From Amblyomma americanum (lineage: Eukaryota > Arthropoda > Arachnida > Ixodida > Ixodidae), in NCBI RefSeq assembly GCF_052857255.1, contig NC_135505.1, positions 49,351,507-49,415,506 on the forward strand: a stretch of DNA of 64,000 nucleotides, written 5' to 3'. Shown here piece by piece: positions 21,002-33,570 of this stretch; the first letter of the stretch is position 1; each line of letters begins with the position of its first letter. The translations under genes were made by a program, and so were the position numbers. The notes under the pieces are model-generated. The model worked only from the letters and a program-made list of their open reading frames with translations. It made no database searches and was not told where the DNA came from.

Positions 21002-23300
21002 CTACGCCGGGCTTTAATCAGCTAAAACATTCCTTACTTAGTACTACTTTTCTACAAAGAGCTTAAATATATTACAGTCTATTTTGCTCTCAATGAGCTA
21101 GGCAGTTTATTGTAGCAGTGTATTCACATTTTTAGCCGTAAGTGTTCTGCGTTTGATGTTTTGTTTCTGTGCCAGACTTGTTTTGACTAGCTGTAATTAA
21201 AATTAATAGCGTTTTTACTCCCTCTCTCCTATCGTAAGTCCTGACAGCCATGCTGGCAGTGTGTTTCAAACTGTGAATGATCACCTAGCATTCAGTCGTC
21301 GCACTGATGTGGCGACACGGCCTTCTGTTAGCAAAGGAAATTTTGTGGGCTCGCTTTGTGCCCAAAGCACCCAGATTTCGATGAACAGGATATATAAAAA
21401 CGCCAAGCGCTGCTCTTTCGGCCACAGTTAAAAACAACACGAGGTCGGCAATTAACCTCGAGGCTTTTACTGTGGCTGGCTGCATATCGGGTGTCTTTGG
21501 CTGCAAAGGCGCACATGGTGTTATTATGGAAAAGTATACGCGCACCGACCAATCAAATAACTCGGCCGGCGAATCTTTTTTTTGATGGATTGAGGTGTTT
21601 AAAAGAGACTAACAAGAACTTCAGGGCAATTTTTATCTCATTAATGTTTCTTTCTGGTCATTGTGGCTACGCTGATATCTACCGCCACCAAGAGATGCAA
21701 TTATTGGTGACGAAATGAAATTTCAGAATGGAGTGACTGGAGCTTTACAAGTTCAGTGCGATTTAGCCTAGCCTCAGCGACCTGCGCGAAAAATCATGGC
21801 ATCAATGCAGTTTTCTTGCAAAAATGGCCAGCCGTGGCAATTGCAGTAGTATTCTGTTCTAGACCTTATCTTTGCTTTAAATGTTTCGTTTCAAACACAA
21901 GTCATATCTTTGTCACTGGAACGCAGTCACGTATAGTTACAAGCCAACTTCTATTTTTCCTCAGTATTTGCTTAAGAAGGCGCAAGATGGTAAATGGATC
22001 GTCTAGTTCGATTTATAGCAATCTTAGTTAAGCGCCATCTTCTTTTCGCGAGTACCATGCGATAAAGCATGACCACGGAAGAAATTGTTCCTATCTCTAA
22101 CTGAGCTAAATTTCTAAAATCTAGGTAACCCACCCGAGGATTGCATGATGTTCTTGAGGACGTATTAAGCTTGCACATGCAGTTCTTTTATCATTTGAGA
22201 TTGTTCTGCGCTAGGCATCACACTTTTCCAATGACTCAAAATCCAGATTGTCATAACCGACTGATAAGAGGTATGCAGGGCGTAAGCTTGAGACCTATTA
22301 TGGGAACAGGTATGACGCATCCTCCAAAAGTGTTCCACGGGTACACTTCCCCTCATTCGAATCGTCTGCACACCAGACCACGCTTCCCTTCGTGGTAACG
22401 AGCACGCCCGCGCGCTCGCCCGAGACCTGACCCGCCCGGTACCAGGGCGAGAGCCCAAGACATCTGCCCAGCGATTTACAGGCGAAGAAGAGAACGAAGT
22501 TAGAACACCACCGACACAACTTTTATCATGCACACTCATCCTTGAACACTGCACACACAAGAGAAGAGCAATCCCCCCTCCCCTTCGCAATAAACACACA
22601 AGTTACTCAACAGAGCGGACACCATAACTGGCGCCAGCTTCAGACACACTTTTCCAAACCTCTACCACGAACACCGCTTCTTTACCACACAATATTGTGG
22701 ATGCTGTCCAACATGCAGCAGGCCTGCACCCATACTCTTGCACTCCCTAATGGCAATGCCCCTGTCCACCAAACACCCATTCTCCGCCTCACTCTCTTCT
22801 CTTAGGAGGCTGCTCTGTCTAGCAGAGACCCACATGAGCAGTAACCGCTGATTGACTGGGCGCGCAGGATAGCGACAGCCTTCAGAATCTTTGACTAAGG
22901 ACACCACCCGAGCAGAATGGCGGCTTGCTACCATTTTTTAAGTGAAAGTTCTTTCTCCTCCTCCACGAATGAGGTGTCATGTGGGAGCAGCTCGACCAAT
23001 CAACAGAGCTCGGCGCACCAAGGGGACAGTGAGCAAATAATGTGTTTCTAAAGTTGGTTTTCTGGAGAAGACTTAAAAATTGGCACCGGTAGCAATGTCT
23101 CGAGGACCTTGCTTGTTATTCACTTGTATCCTGAACTTACTCTAGTATACTTCCCTGCAGTTGCATGCAGCTGTTCGAAGATCCTGATGGACACAAGGCA
23201 AATAGTTTTCGTTCCTTACATAGTTATTGAGTAAATCTTCCAGAAGCAGAGTAATGATGGTCAGCTTTAAAAATCGAATATTCCACGCTCAGAGCAGTTC
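21002..23300. other. Unrecognised sequence
   Basis: No gene or known repeat is recognised. A strand-asymmetric, C- and A-rich, G-poor stretch runs from about 22540 to 22800. The minus-strand 144-codon frame at 22165-22599 has no ATG at its 5' end and no motif. Confidence 0.45.
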
Positions 23301-25290
23301 CGCACCCCGCTCCACATGACATCGCATCACGGAGAAGCTGCTGCAAGAATACACACTGAGGAACCAGTTCAAAAAGTGCGGTTTCTTAGAATTTTCTTGC
23401 ATGTTTGGTGCTTTATACTATGGCACATTAACTTCAGACGTATGCGAACCATAGTGAAGCCACCGAATATTTGTTGCGGAAACCGCAGAGCATTACAATG
23501 GCTCCTCGCCGCAATAGAGGAGCTTCGAGAAAAAAATAAAACTGTGCTATTTATCGCACCTAAGATCCATAAAGTAAAATAGAAAGAAGCAGCCCACATT
23601 ATGTGTCTCACTCCATGAGTCGCCTATCTGTTACGATCAAGCTCTTCACCAAGCCCACGTAGATATTTAAATGACTACGTTTTCTGTGCCTTCCCTTTCT
23701 ATAGGCCTTTGCAGCCGACTGCACGCAATTAGACCGCGTTTCTGTCTCTAAACAGACACACAACTGGCACGGACTCCTGAAAAGATTAGAAAAGCAGAAG
23801 GTTAGCAACTTCCGCTTTCTGGTTTTGGCCAACAGACCCTCTGGGGACTGACTGGTCTTGCCGGGAAAATGAGAAAGAGAGTTCAAGCGCCGGAAAGCAT
23901 AACAAGAACGAAGGACCCCTCCGAAATGCTGACAAGGCGGAAGTTCCGGCGTGATATAGGCGAAGTTCTAGGAGTGCAGGGCGGGTTCCGCAACTCAACT
24001 CGGCACCGGTCTTTTTACTTAGATATATACATTTTTCTCTTCACTTTATCACCTCGCTCTGAGCGCACCGCATAGTCGCTGGCTATCGATCTTCATGGAG
24101 CCAGAGTGCACCGCGTTCCAGACTCTTCTCTGCTTCTTCTCACCTCACCCATGTCCTAGATAACAAATGTGTGGTAACGGATCATTGTTTTCTTGGAGCC
24201 TAGAAGCGTGAGGTTCAAGTAAGTAGACCGGGCATTTAAAACATTTTTTTATTTTGTGCGAGAGTCTAACACACTGAAAATGACTGCGCTGAAATAAATG
24301 GCGAATAAAGAGCTGGAGGCAGGTTCGAGTTATTTGACATCACCAGCTGCGGCTTCCTCAGATGTGCGCCAGTGTATTTGATGTTCCTTGCCCTAACGCT
24401 GATTCGCGTGGTGAAAGAGAAGAAATTTATTCGACCCGAGCGGGTCTCGAAGAAGTTGCGCAGGAGGGTAGAGTAGAAATTTCTCGGGAGAAATAGAATT
24501 TAGGCACTTTTATCTATGGAAGAATGGAAGCGAGCCTTGCGCCAGAAAAGTGAGAAGGCAGTTACCAAATAATCGCTATGACACGAGTGAAAAGAAATTT
24601 TAATCACTTAGAAGATGACGCCGATTTCTGCGAGTATGAGTCATTTTCCATCCCGTCACCGACCATATTTTCGAGGAATTATGAAGTGCAAATGTGTGGA
24701 TTTATAATATTGCGATAGGAAAAGAAACCCCATTGAGGAAAAAAAAGCGGCGCTCGTCCGTCACTTAATTCCGGTGACAGGAAGTTACGTCAACCAAACC
24801 GGATGCGACAAATGTACGTGTCAATGAGCAGGTTCTAATGCTATCCCATTGTTAACATTTAAAGCAATTAGGCGTCCCTGCGAATTTTTTGAGTAAGCGT
24901 GTGTAGAAGTAGCTTAGGTGAACCATTTAAAACGCTTAGAAAACATATCTAGTTATGTTAGCTCAGAACTCAAATACTCCGCACTGACTGTATTCCTTGC
25001 TAAGGCAACCGAAAAAAATAAAGAAGAGTGCAACGCCTAAATCGATACTCAATTATTTTGTTCTTATTAACTGCATGTGAAAGAAAAGTGTTCAGTTTGT
25101 AAAAAATTAAGAATTACAATCAATAAGAAGCACGCGAACACCACAGACGGCGACGTTCAAATAGCATTATATTTTTAGGCAGCCAGGCAATTACGGATAG
25201 GTTATGGAAGAAGAAATGGCGGCTAATTGAAATTCGCACGGTGTATCCAAAAAAAAGTGAGGTAAAGCGCAGCAGCTCAGACTAATGTAC
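23301..25290. other. Unrecognised sequence
   Basis: Nothing is recognised. Frames of 80-92 codons between 23316 and 23998 carry no motif; 24100-25290 has no open frame of note. Confidence 0.5.
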
Positions 25291-25305
25291 TGTATGTAAA
25301 AAGAG
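25291..25305 (+). repeat. Target-site duplication (left) of SINE
   Basis: TGTATGTAAAAAGAG is repeated perfectly at 25544-25558 on the other side of the SINE. Confidence 0.95.
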
Positions 25306-25543
25306 TTTGGGTTTATAGGGGTTTAACGTCCCAAAGCGACTCAGGCTATGAGAGACGACGTAGTGAAGGGCTCCGGAAATTTCGACAACCTGGGGTTCTT
25401 TAACGTGCACTGACATCGCACAGCGCACGGGTCTCTAGAATTTCGCCTCCATCGAAATTCGACCACCACGGCCGGGACCGAACACGCGTCTTTCGGGCCA
25501 GCAGCCGAGCGCTATAACCATGCACTTAGCCACCGCGGCGGCG
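25306..25543 (-). mobile_element. Ruka-like SINE, full length, young
   Basis: Read on the minus strand the element starts CGCCGCCGCGGTGGCTAAGT. It carries A-box and B-box sequences (GTGTTCGGTCCC), the GAATTTCGATGGAGGCGAAA block, GTCAGTGCACGTTAAAGAAC, CCCAGGTTGTCGAAATTTCC and the TTTGGGACGTTAAACCCC tail with CTATAAACCC. The 15-bp target-site duplication TGTATGTAAAAAGAG is perfect, so the insertion is among the youngest events in the window. Length and structure match the 20753 copy. Confidence 0.95.
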
Positions 25544-25558
25544 TGTATGTAAAAAGAG

Positions 25559-27583
25559 CATGCCTATCTAGACAAGATATTCATGGCTAACCCGAACTAT
25601 GAGGAAGGTAGAAAACTGACACCCAGCTTGAATGAATTTAATGTACAATGCTAGGCGAGGAGCATCAGCTTAACAAAACATCGGTAAAAAAAAGGAAGCG
25701 GCCTTTGCAGCTTCCGGATGGTCTAATGGGGGTGGTATTTGCTCTTTTTGCTCGGAATAACAAGAACAGGCACCTTTGAGTTCGGAATGTAATGAGCATA
25801 ACACGTAAAAGGCTTACCATATACAGCTACGAAACGTGTAGCTGCTGTGAGGTGAAAATTGATGGTGACGATTATATTACGGAAATCCCACTAGTAAGGC
25901 CGACGTGTTCGGAAGAGGGCTGGGCGGCGGGGAGATTTTGGAGATTGATGTGTGCATCTTGAGGCGGTTTATAATTGAGTATTTAAGGGGCAGTCCTGGC
26001 TTTATTCATGATTAGAGGAAGATGGGAGGTCACGTTGCACCGGCACCTCTTAAAATTTATCCATGTTGTCAAGAAGCGAACGTAGAATTGATGATCATGC
26101 TGAAGAAGTTTCCAACCTTGGTGCAATTAAAATTCGAACAATTCCGCATATTCACAATTGTGCAGCTCAGCTTTACCGCACCGTTTTGCTTGCCTTCGAG
26201 ACAGAAAAGGATTAAACGAACGGAGGCTAGCCTTCGAGCATTTTCCGTCTGGCGGCCTCAGCCTACCAGAGATCGGCCGTGACGCTTCAAGTATCAGAAC
26301 TTGCCGCTTGCTTGCTACTGCGCATCAGATGACAATGTGCCTCTGTTACATATCAGTCTCAAAAGTGCACGTGGCACATTTCTAAAGGGTCTTCCATAAA
26401 ATATTCATGAATTTCCGTTTTGCCACCGCATTGCAAGCCCACACCGCATTCAAGTTTTCCGTGTGTATTTCACCCTGCTCCAATGAAGCACAGGAAATGA
26501 ACCCTTCAGTTCTAACGCACTAGTTTTTGCTGTTTACCAGAAAATTTTAATTTCTACTCAGACTGATGTTTAACAATTTCTCGATAGCGCCTGAATGGCG
26601 CCCACTCTTGGTTCTCTGGCTGTTCCTGTTTCTTGAAGCGTCTTTATACACAACAATGAATTCCTAGCTCTCCCTAGGAGAAGGCCATATCTGCCTATAT
26701 GGGGGTCAGAAAGAACTTTGCCTTGCACTTGGTTGGCACGAGATAGTACCTAAAGGCCAAGTATACACGTGACCTTTGTGTGAGTCCCAGTCTTACAAGA
26801 AATACAGCCACAACCAGAAACTTTCACATGATGTCCAGGTGTCATCCGTAAAACCAAATATTTTCGTCTATGGTTCATCCCACATCAATGACAACGCCCT
26901 GCTAAAGTCGTAATATCATAAAACCTGTTTCTTGGCTTTGCCAGGTGTATTCGCCCGTAGCGCAACTTATGGGATACAACGAAACGGACCTTACGACGAT
27001 CAACTGGATCACTGTGAGTCTGCATTCCGTGTAGTATCGTAGAGTTACGCCAGTATGGCATTCTAAACTCGTCGCTAACAGCTGCGACTCTTCGTTTTAT
27101 GATACAGAGACAGCGCCTAACAGCGCTTTCCCAGCGATGTCTGAGTCGTGATGGGCTTGCCACAGACTATACACATCGCCCCCCTAGTGAGGAATGAGAT
27201 CTGTTCGCTTGGTTCGGGAGAGGTCTTTCTACACATCGTGTCAATTAACTAGGTAAGGTGGCGCCAGATGCAGCCACTATTTGAAGGTTACTCCATTAAA
27301 ATTCATTGTGCTCATATGACTCACATGTGAGATGTCAGCCATGCTCATGAGTGCGTTGCCGTGGGCGGCTACACAGGAAGGAACTGCCTAGCTCAATGAT
27401 GCTGCTAATGATTCCACAACAACTGTGTTGTGGAACACATGATTTAACGCTATAAGGTTAATGCTCCCGTTATGAATAAAATCCGGCTCTCAGGAATCTA
27501 CGAACGTAAAGTCGAGAATAGCCCATTCCGCATATATGGGCGTTAACACACTAAAGCTATCGCGTCATACCCTTAAGGCGGTG
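25559..27583. other. Unrecognised sequence
   Basis: No gene is recognised. The two overlapping frames at 26022-26385 include SGGLSLPEIG, vaguely like the GGLGLP motif found after LINE polymerases, but the surroundings do not support it. The minus-strand 92-codon frame at 26885-27163 is Arg-rich with no motif. Confidence 0.4.
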
Positions 27584-28101
27584 CTTGTTGTTGTTGCCTC
27601 TGAGGCGATGGCAGATACCCACGGTGGGGGATTGGCCAGTGTTAGATGCTTATTGAAACAGGAGGAAAAGTCATCCAGGCTTTCTGAAGCGGCTCATAAA
27701 TAAAAATTGAGTGTGAAAAAACGGATATCAAATTCCTAGAAATTTTGAGAATATTGGAATGAAATTCGAGGAGACAAAAGGGTGAGTTTAAAATAAATTA
27801 TTTAAAAAGTAAAAATCGTAAATAAAAAATTTTGTGAGAAAAGTAAATGGAAAGAAGGTTTAACACAAAAATCTCCCGGTCTCGATAATATACCCGTGAA
27901 CAAATTCACACACAAACTTAAGGGCATGCTCTTTAACGGTTGCACAGAGCGAGAGGAGGACGGGGACAGTAAACGGCAGGCCTAATTGATCAGGGTGAAT
28001 TTGCAAATACAGAATTTTCTGTCCTGCAAACCGCCGGCAGGAGAGGGTGAAATGGTCTAAGATTTCAAGGTTCCCGCATGACGCACATAGATTCGACAGC
28101 G

Positions 28102-28129
28102 TGCACCCAGAACGGCACCCAGAACGGCA
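28102..28129 (+). repeat. 12-bp tandem duplication
   Basis: GCACCCAGAACG occurs twice in a row and then starts a third time (GCAC). It lies inside the LINE remnant just upstream of the CCHC block on the minus strand. Confidence 0.85.
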
Positions 28130-28359
28130 CAGTGAAGATTTAGACGAGGAATCTTGCAGCGCAATAGTGTCATGGAAATCTCACATTGCCTTGAAGCACA
28201 TGAACGAATGTTCCATGGGAATTTTAAGTGTTCATAGCCCGCTGTAGCTCATGTTCTGTAGTACTTGGAAATGTTGATAAAGGGACGTGGTTGCAGGGTA
28301 AGGTTTGGAACGACATGGGCAACAGGCCCATTGATGGCTGATTTTGCGGTGTAATCGGG

Positions 28360-28690
28360 ATCGGTACAAGAGACTAGTCCGAGCTTTCAAGCGCTGCCAA
28401 AACTGAGCGACTGTCCGAGAGAATCATTTAATGAGAAATATGACGGGGAACATTTTGAAGGGCCAAACCAATAGGAACAAATTCAGCAGCAAAAAATGGC
28501 GCATGATCTGGGACCCGGATTGAATAACGCTAATCTAGTGCGTGGGAATAAACGCCTTCTGCTACTTCTTCGGCCTGTTGAGACCCATCCGTGCAAATTA
28601 CTGCTTGGCTCGGATACTGGAACAGATATTCTTCCAGGAGACCATTTAGCACATTGGCTGTCAAGTTACGCGGAGCTTGTGTCACCTACA
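28360..28690 (-). pseudogene. LINE RNase H domain remnant
   Basis: The minus strand reads ANVLNGLLEEYLFQYPSQAV, then ICTDGSQQAEE, later FFAAEFVPIGLALQNVPRHI and ILSDSRSVLAALKARTS. The three acidic catalytic positions of RNase H can be placed at TDGS (Asp), AAEF (Glu) and SDSRS (Asp). The domain would degrade the RNA strand of the cDNA hybrid. At least one stop and one frame change interrupt it, so it is dead. It sits just upstream of the CCHC block of the same element. Confidence 0.7.
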
Positions 28691-30986
28691 TTTATTTCTC
28701 TTTTTTCATTCTTTAAAGCTAGCCCGGCACGTCTTCGTCTTTTACCACCCCATATCTGTGGCTGTAGACGGATCACAGCTTTTCAGGACAATACATTCTA
28801 CCTTTTGTGGCTGGTCGTTAGCTCTGACTGATTTGGGTACTAAAAGATTGCTGCTACACGTCTAAGGCTGACATCGGACTGAAGCTGAGGCCGCAGTAAA
28901 AAAATTGTTGATGAATTTCGAAAACCTCGGATTTCGGGAAGCACGCACCCAAAATTCATAAAACGGCTTTCTTTGCATTGTTTTCTTATTCAAAGTGCCT
29001 GCACGTTTCCCGGAGCGAAGATGCACACTTCCTAAAATGTGCCACAAGTCGGTGGCATAAGTTCACGTGACCTGGGTGGCCCACGTAGATTGCTTCTCTA
29101 TAGGGATTTTCCGCTCACGCCATCAGCGCAGCCGTCGAGGACTGCAGATTGGGAGTCTTAACGCTGCCGCGTTAAAACGTGGACACTTACCTATAACTCA
29201 CGAACTTGAATATAGTTGTGGAATTTTTTAAAATTAAATTTTTCTCACTCATATATCAGTGTATTTCTGTCGGACAAACGTCAAAATACCCAGAAGGACC
29301 AGCAGAATGAAGTTTCACTGAAAACCCTAGTTCCGTGGAATTGTTGCTAGTGTTCCTTTGACGAGACTGCACAGAACTTAAGAAAGAGGCTAAGGGCGCG
29401 GGAAAGGAACGTCAAAAATACATCCTATCTAAAGGATAATGAACTTTGCCTTTTAGTGCACTGAGCGCCTGCATTTTGCTCCGCAAATACTGGTAAAGTT
29501 GTCACCGTCAGACAATTTTAAACCACTGAGGAACTCTCAGGAACAGAGGGATGGTGGAGGAAAGCGCAAACGTACTATCAAATCAAGATTTATTGAAACC
29601 CCACCGCAGCTACCACACTTCGAGGGCAGGCAATCATCTCGAAAAAAAAATACGTGACGAGGCTGAATAAGCGATTAACCACGAAAAGCGAAGAAAATAT
29701 TTCCAATTCTTCCATGTACAAAAGCACTGGTGGCGTTTCCACGAATGATCATATAGGTAGTACCACCTCGTGGCGTTTCCTTTCATCATCCTGCGCTTCT
29801 CACGGTTTTTCGGGAGCGTTGTCTCTCATAAACTGGCCAGCAGCTATAACGTTCGCAACTAAAACCGCCGCCACGCCCAATATTGTGAATGTGTGAAAGA
29901 ATCCCTGAATTCCTCTCTAATAACTGCGCCCGTTCGGCCTACAATATGTTTCCAGGAGAACAGCTGGTGTTCTCAAGGCTGTGCCGATATTAGACGCACG
30001 CCTCGAAGAGCTAAACATCTAAATATAAAGCTGCATCAAGTTCAATGCTCGCGTGCTCTCCCTGAACTCCATCCCCTCTGTATTGCGCTGCGTTTTTAAT
30101 TTACGCTCCGTGTCACTCATTTCTTTGGAGTCGCTTCTGAACGCCTCTGTAAATCCGTAGGCTAACAGGCGCGGTCTGAGATGGGGACATGAATTTACGG
30201 CGCTGGCTTATCGAGGCCGTTTTGTCATGCACGCCCAGTACACAACTTAATGGCGACGCTAAACGGGCTCCTTAATAAATGACGACCTTAACACGAAGCC
30301 AGTATGGGTAGACCCGTCATCGTGGCACGCAATTTTCTCCACAATGGATCCAGACACGGGCCGTCGTGTCAACGCGTAGCGTCGATATTCCGGCTTTTTC
30401 GGGGGCTGAGACATTTAATGTCCGCAGTCCTTCCGAGCGAGTAATGGACGTCGTTAAACCAACGGGGGGGAACGTATTTTGACCGCTTGGGAATGGTTAT
30501 GGCGGGAGGAATGGAGTAGCCGCAGTGATTAATGGCCCAGACATGATCGAGACCACACGGCGTCACCATCTGCGCTGATAGAGAACCGTGCTTCAGACAG
30601 ACGACGAGAAATTGCGATGTAAGCGTTGCGAAACACCAAAAAAGAACAGAAATCGACACCAGAACCATTTAAATACCCTATATTTTTCTATTTATTTCTA
30701 TTGATCTTGTGGCGAAAAATTAAAAGTGGTTTTTTCGCATGTGAACTATGCTTTTTATGAATTTTTGTACTGCGTGCTTGTCTGCACGTAGAAATGGAAT
30801 TGAGTTAAGATATTCACACGTGAGAAAACCGGAATTTATTTGATGTTAAGTTTGAGCATTTAATTCCTTGTTTTTTTTTTTGCACGAAATACATTGCTTC
30901 TTAAGGATCTGATAAAAGCACCGTTATAGAGAACCACACGCGCTGATATTGAATAACATTGGCAAAATAAAGAAATTCATTGGTTC
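28691..30986. other. Unrecognised sequence
   Basis: Nothing firm. A minus-strand ATG frame at 30369-30668 (99 codons) begins with a hydrophobic stretch, MVLVSISVLFWCFATLTSQF, that could pass as a signal peptide. There is no recognised mature domain and no supporting splice or promoter signal. Confidence 0.4.
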
Positions 30987-31225
30987 TAACGCAGTTAAAC
31001 CGAGTAGACGTGTGAAATGATGTGTTTAGCCTGATTGGCTCATGGTTTTGCTTTGCCGGATCGTTGGCACGCCTAGGGACAATATTAGACTCAGGTTTAG
31101 CTTTTACCAATGTTAAGCTGATCTGACCTGTTCACGCAATGATGGCGGCGATGTGCAACGCACAGCGCGAGAATGTGTTGCAGTTTAACACGAGGAGCGA
31201 TCTGCTGCAGCGAGAGCATAGTGTT
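30987..31225 (+). repeat. Unclassified three-copy repeat, copy B
   Basis: The core TAACGCAGTTAAACCGAGTA (30987-31006) continues into GACGTG. Further similarity to copy A is seen at about 31150-31195 (GCAACGCACAGCGCGAGAAT, GTTGCAGTTTAACACGAGG). It is about 75 bp longer than copy A between these blocks. Confidence 0.6.
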
Positions 31226-33334
31226 CTCGTGCAGTGGCGAGCGAAGCTGATCAGTTTGTACAGCCGCGGGATCGAGCCCTAGTTACAGGGATATTTATTT
31301 TACTAATTTATAAGGTTAAAGTCAAAGCTTCAGCGTTGGGTCGGTTGTTGTAGTTTTGGTTCTGAAGTAGAGCTTACGCTCCAAGAGATGGCTCCAACTC
31401 GGCCCCAGACATTAGTTTGCAAATTACGCCGTATAGTGCTCTCAAGCACGGCGTAGTATCTTCGTTCAAATATTAAACAATTCATATGAAGGTTCAGTCT
31501 TAACAGCTGCAGATATGCAAATTCTGCATCCACCACGGGTAGTGAATGCGTAAGAGCAGGAAGAACCCAACTTCTTGAGTCTGGTACGCTAAATTGTGTA
31601 CTTTATATTCTGAGGAGAAAAAGTAATGTCACAATTAACATATAAGACGCGCTCGAGCGATCCTCTGTGAGATCATTGTGGCATGCTGTTTGCACGTAAG
31701 CTCGCTACAAATGTCGTTCATTTTATATGTCTTAAAATGATTGGCGATGATAGTGCACAGGCAAAATAACTGGGGACAAAGAAATCTGGTATGGACAATT
31801 CTTGAAATAATACCGTTTGCTTTATGCTTTCTTTGGGCATCTTTAGTTGTTACAATCTGGCAAATATAGCTTTTCTCAAACTGTTTTACTTGCTAATTTA
31901 TTTGCTCTTTTGGACAATATATGCGGTTACTGTTATTTTGGTCTGGACTAGTTGAGTCACTGCTATCAACAGACTGAGCCGGCGCGAAGGTGCGAGGACA
32001 GGAAAGAGAACACGCAACACAGAATGGGCGCTCTTTCGGTAGTTCTTTTTTGTGTCCCCGTTCCCTCGTGCTGTGTTGATCTGTCGTTTCAGTTACTGCC
32101 CACGAAGCAAGACCAAATGAGGTGATTGGCCCTACTAACTATGTTTTGGGCTAGCTTGGACACAGCAGCAGGGGTGGTCTTGGAATATACAAAAGGGAAC
32201 ACTAACTTCAATTCATGGCAATTTAACCAAACAGTCACAAATTTAATCTGCAGCATTGCTCCCGAAACCCATTTACGTTTAGTAATGTATACTGAATCAT
32301 AAAGAAAATTACTAACAGAAATCAACGCAGCAATGGTTTTTCCGTAACCTGATTACATAATGGCACATCCAACAGGGGAAGCAATCCACATTGTGTCGTT
32401 TATGATACGATGGTACTCACAGATAAACGACGAATAGGTGCGTTCAGAACAGCTAGTGTTTAAAGTTATTTTTTGCTGCCTATATTACAAATGAATGAGC
32501 CTCACACAATTGTTTGATAGTGTGTCGCTTGGGTTCCGTAGTTTTTACGGGCCTTAAGATTCGTTCTTTTTCCGAGTCGGAATGTTTTGCTACCTTGAGT
32601 ATCGAAGAAAATACAGCAGGAAGAATTACATAATATGGAACAGATTTCTGAAATGAGAAAAATCAAGGAACGACGAAAATACGGTCTTCGCTCCGGCTTA
32701 ATAGACGGGGCTGCTTAGTCGAATGAGATAGAGTCGGTTGAAAATTTTACATTGTACCGTGATCCTACTCTCCCAACCAAGATATTTGGAAGCTTCAAGA
32801 TTGCCCCTGCTTGACTTTCCCAGCACTTTAATCGCATTTGCGCTTTTTTTTTGTATCCGCGTTTGGAAACGATTTATCATAAGCGATAAATGAAACTTTG
32901 GCATAATTGGTAAAGCTAACTTTGGAGATATTGCGAAAGTACACAAAGAAAACACACCAAAGAATAATTTTCTAGCTCGCTGCAGCAGCACCTGGAGTAT
33001 ATATGCGGGCCCAAGAAACTGGAAAACTCTAACGCTTTAGATGCCTGTCGTATTATGGAAAGTCCCTGCAAATGTTGGCTCTCGTTCTTGTGGCAACAAT
33101 GGGCTGTGGCAGCGACATTTTTTCTAAGCCTGGCGGTGCGCGGAAAAAGAACGCGGTGCTTTGAAAACTTGTCCAGCGACTTTATCCTTTTTCTCACAAG
33201 TTGTTTGCAGAAAAGTGAGAAGTAGAGCTATCTCGTCCAATCAGTGCCAAGGAAGACAACAAATATAAAATATTTGAGCAGTGTTGTCACAATTTTCGAA
33301 ATCATTATTGCAGTCATTGAAAAGTTAGTTCAGG
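31226..33334. other. Unrecognised sequence
   Basis: No gene is recognised. At 31967-32085 a weak inverted arrangement (GTGCGAGGACAGG...AGAGAACACG against ACGAGGGAACGGGGACAC read from the other strand) may be paired Penelope-like ends, as at 46.1 kb, but similarity is poor. The rest is plain AT-rich sequence. Confidence 0.4.
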
Positions 33335-33409
33335 ATGGTGCTTAGAAAAGAGAGCGAGCGTTTTATTCATTCGCCCAATCAACAGAAAAAGTCTGCGCGA
33401 ACACAGCAC

Positions 33410-33570
33410 AGCGGAGGCCTGGTGTTAAGTGCTGTGCCGTCATTTGTAAACATGGCGTCCTACAATTCCACCGAGTATCCTGCGCGCATCAGCTGGTCAC
33501 TGGTGTTCGTTCCTTCCGAGGAATGGAGCCACAAGGAGCGGGGTGAGAGGCCCGTAAGAACACGTTTTGC
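33410..33570 (+). pseudogene. Possible THAP-like zinc-finger remnant
   Basis: Three successive frames give a chain of the type seen at the start of THAP domains. KCCAVICKHG (about 33430-33458) comes first, then YNSTEYPARISW (33459-33500) and HWCSFLPRNGATRSG (33499-33545). A THAP domain has C-x(2-5)-C near its start and a Trp/Phe-Pro motif after about 25 residues. Frame changes between the pieces make this only a suggestion. The alternative is the unrecognised 41-codon frame starting at the well-placed ATG at 33452 (MASYNSTEYPARISWSLVF). Confidence 0.2.

Larger units (their letters stand above)
27584..28690 (-). mobile_element. I-clade LINE 3' portion with RNase H
   Basis: On the minus strand an RNase H remnant (about 28620-28360) is followed by a CCHC-type zinc-knuckle block (CASCGNLEILDHFTLSC, i.e. 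C-x2-C-x7-H-x4-C, near 28030-28080). Next comes a segment ending GLPFTVPVLLSLCA, then about 250 bp of AT-rich UTR and a final block CCACCGTGGGTATCTGCCAT ending in GGCAACAACAACAAG at 27584. RNase H next to a C-terminal CCHC block and a (CAA)n-like tail are features of I-clade elements. Several frameshifts and stops show decay. The reverse transcriptase is absent. Confidence 0.75.

Noticed and set aside
26022..26385. Possible LINE polymerase fragment (SGGLSLPEIG)
   Set aside because: Only one short motif fits, and neighbouring residues and the other frames do not support a polymerase.
30369..30668. 99-codon ATG frame with a signal-peptide-like start
   Set aside because: The hydrophobic start may be chance. 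There is no known mature domain, no promoter and no splice context.
31967..32085. Paired inverted Penelope-like ends
   Set aside because: Similarity between the proposed arms is patchy and needs several gaps, so it is kept only as a note.
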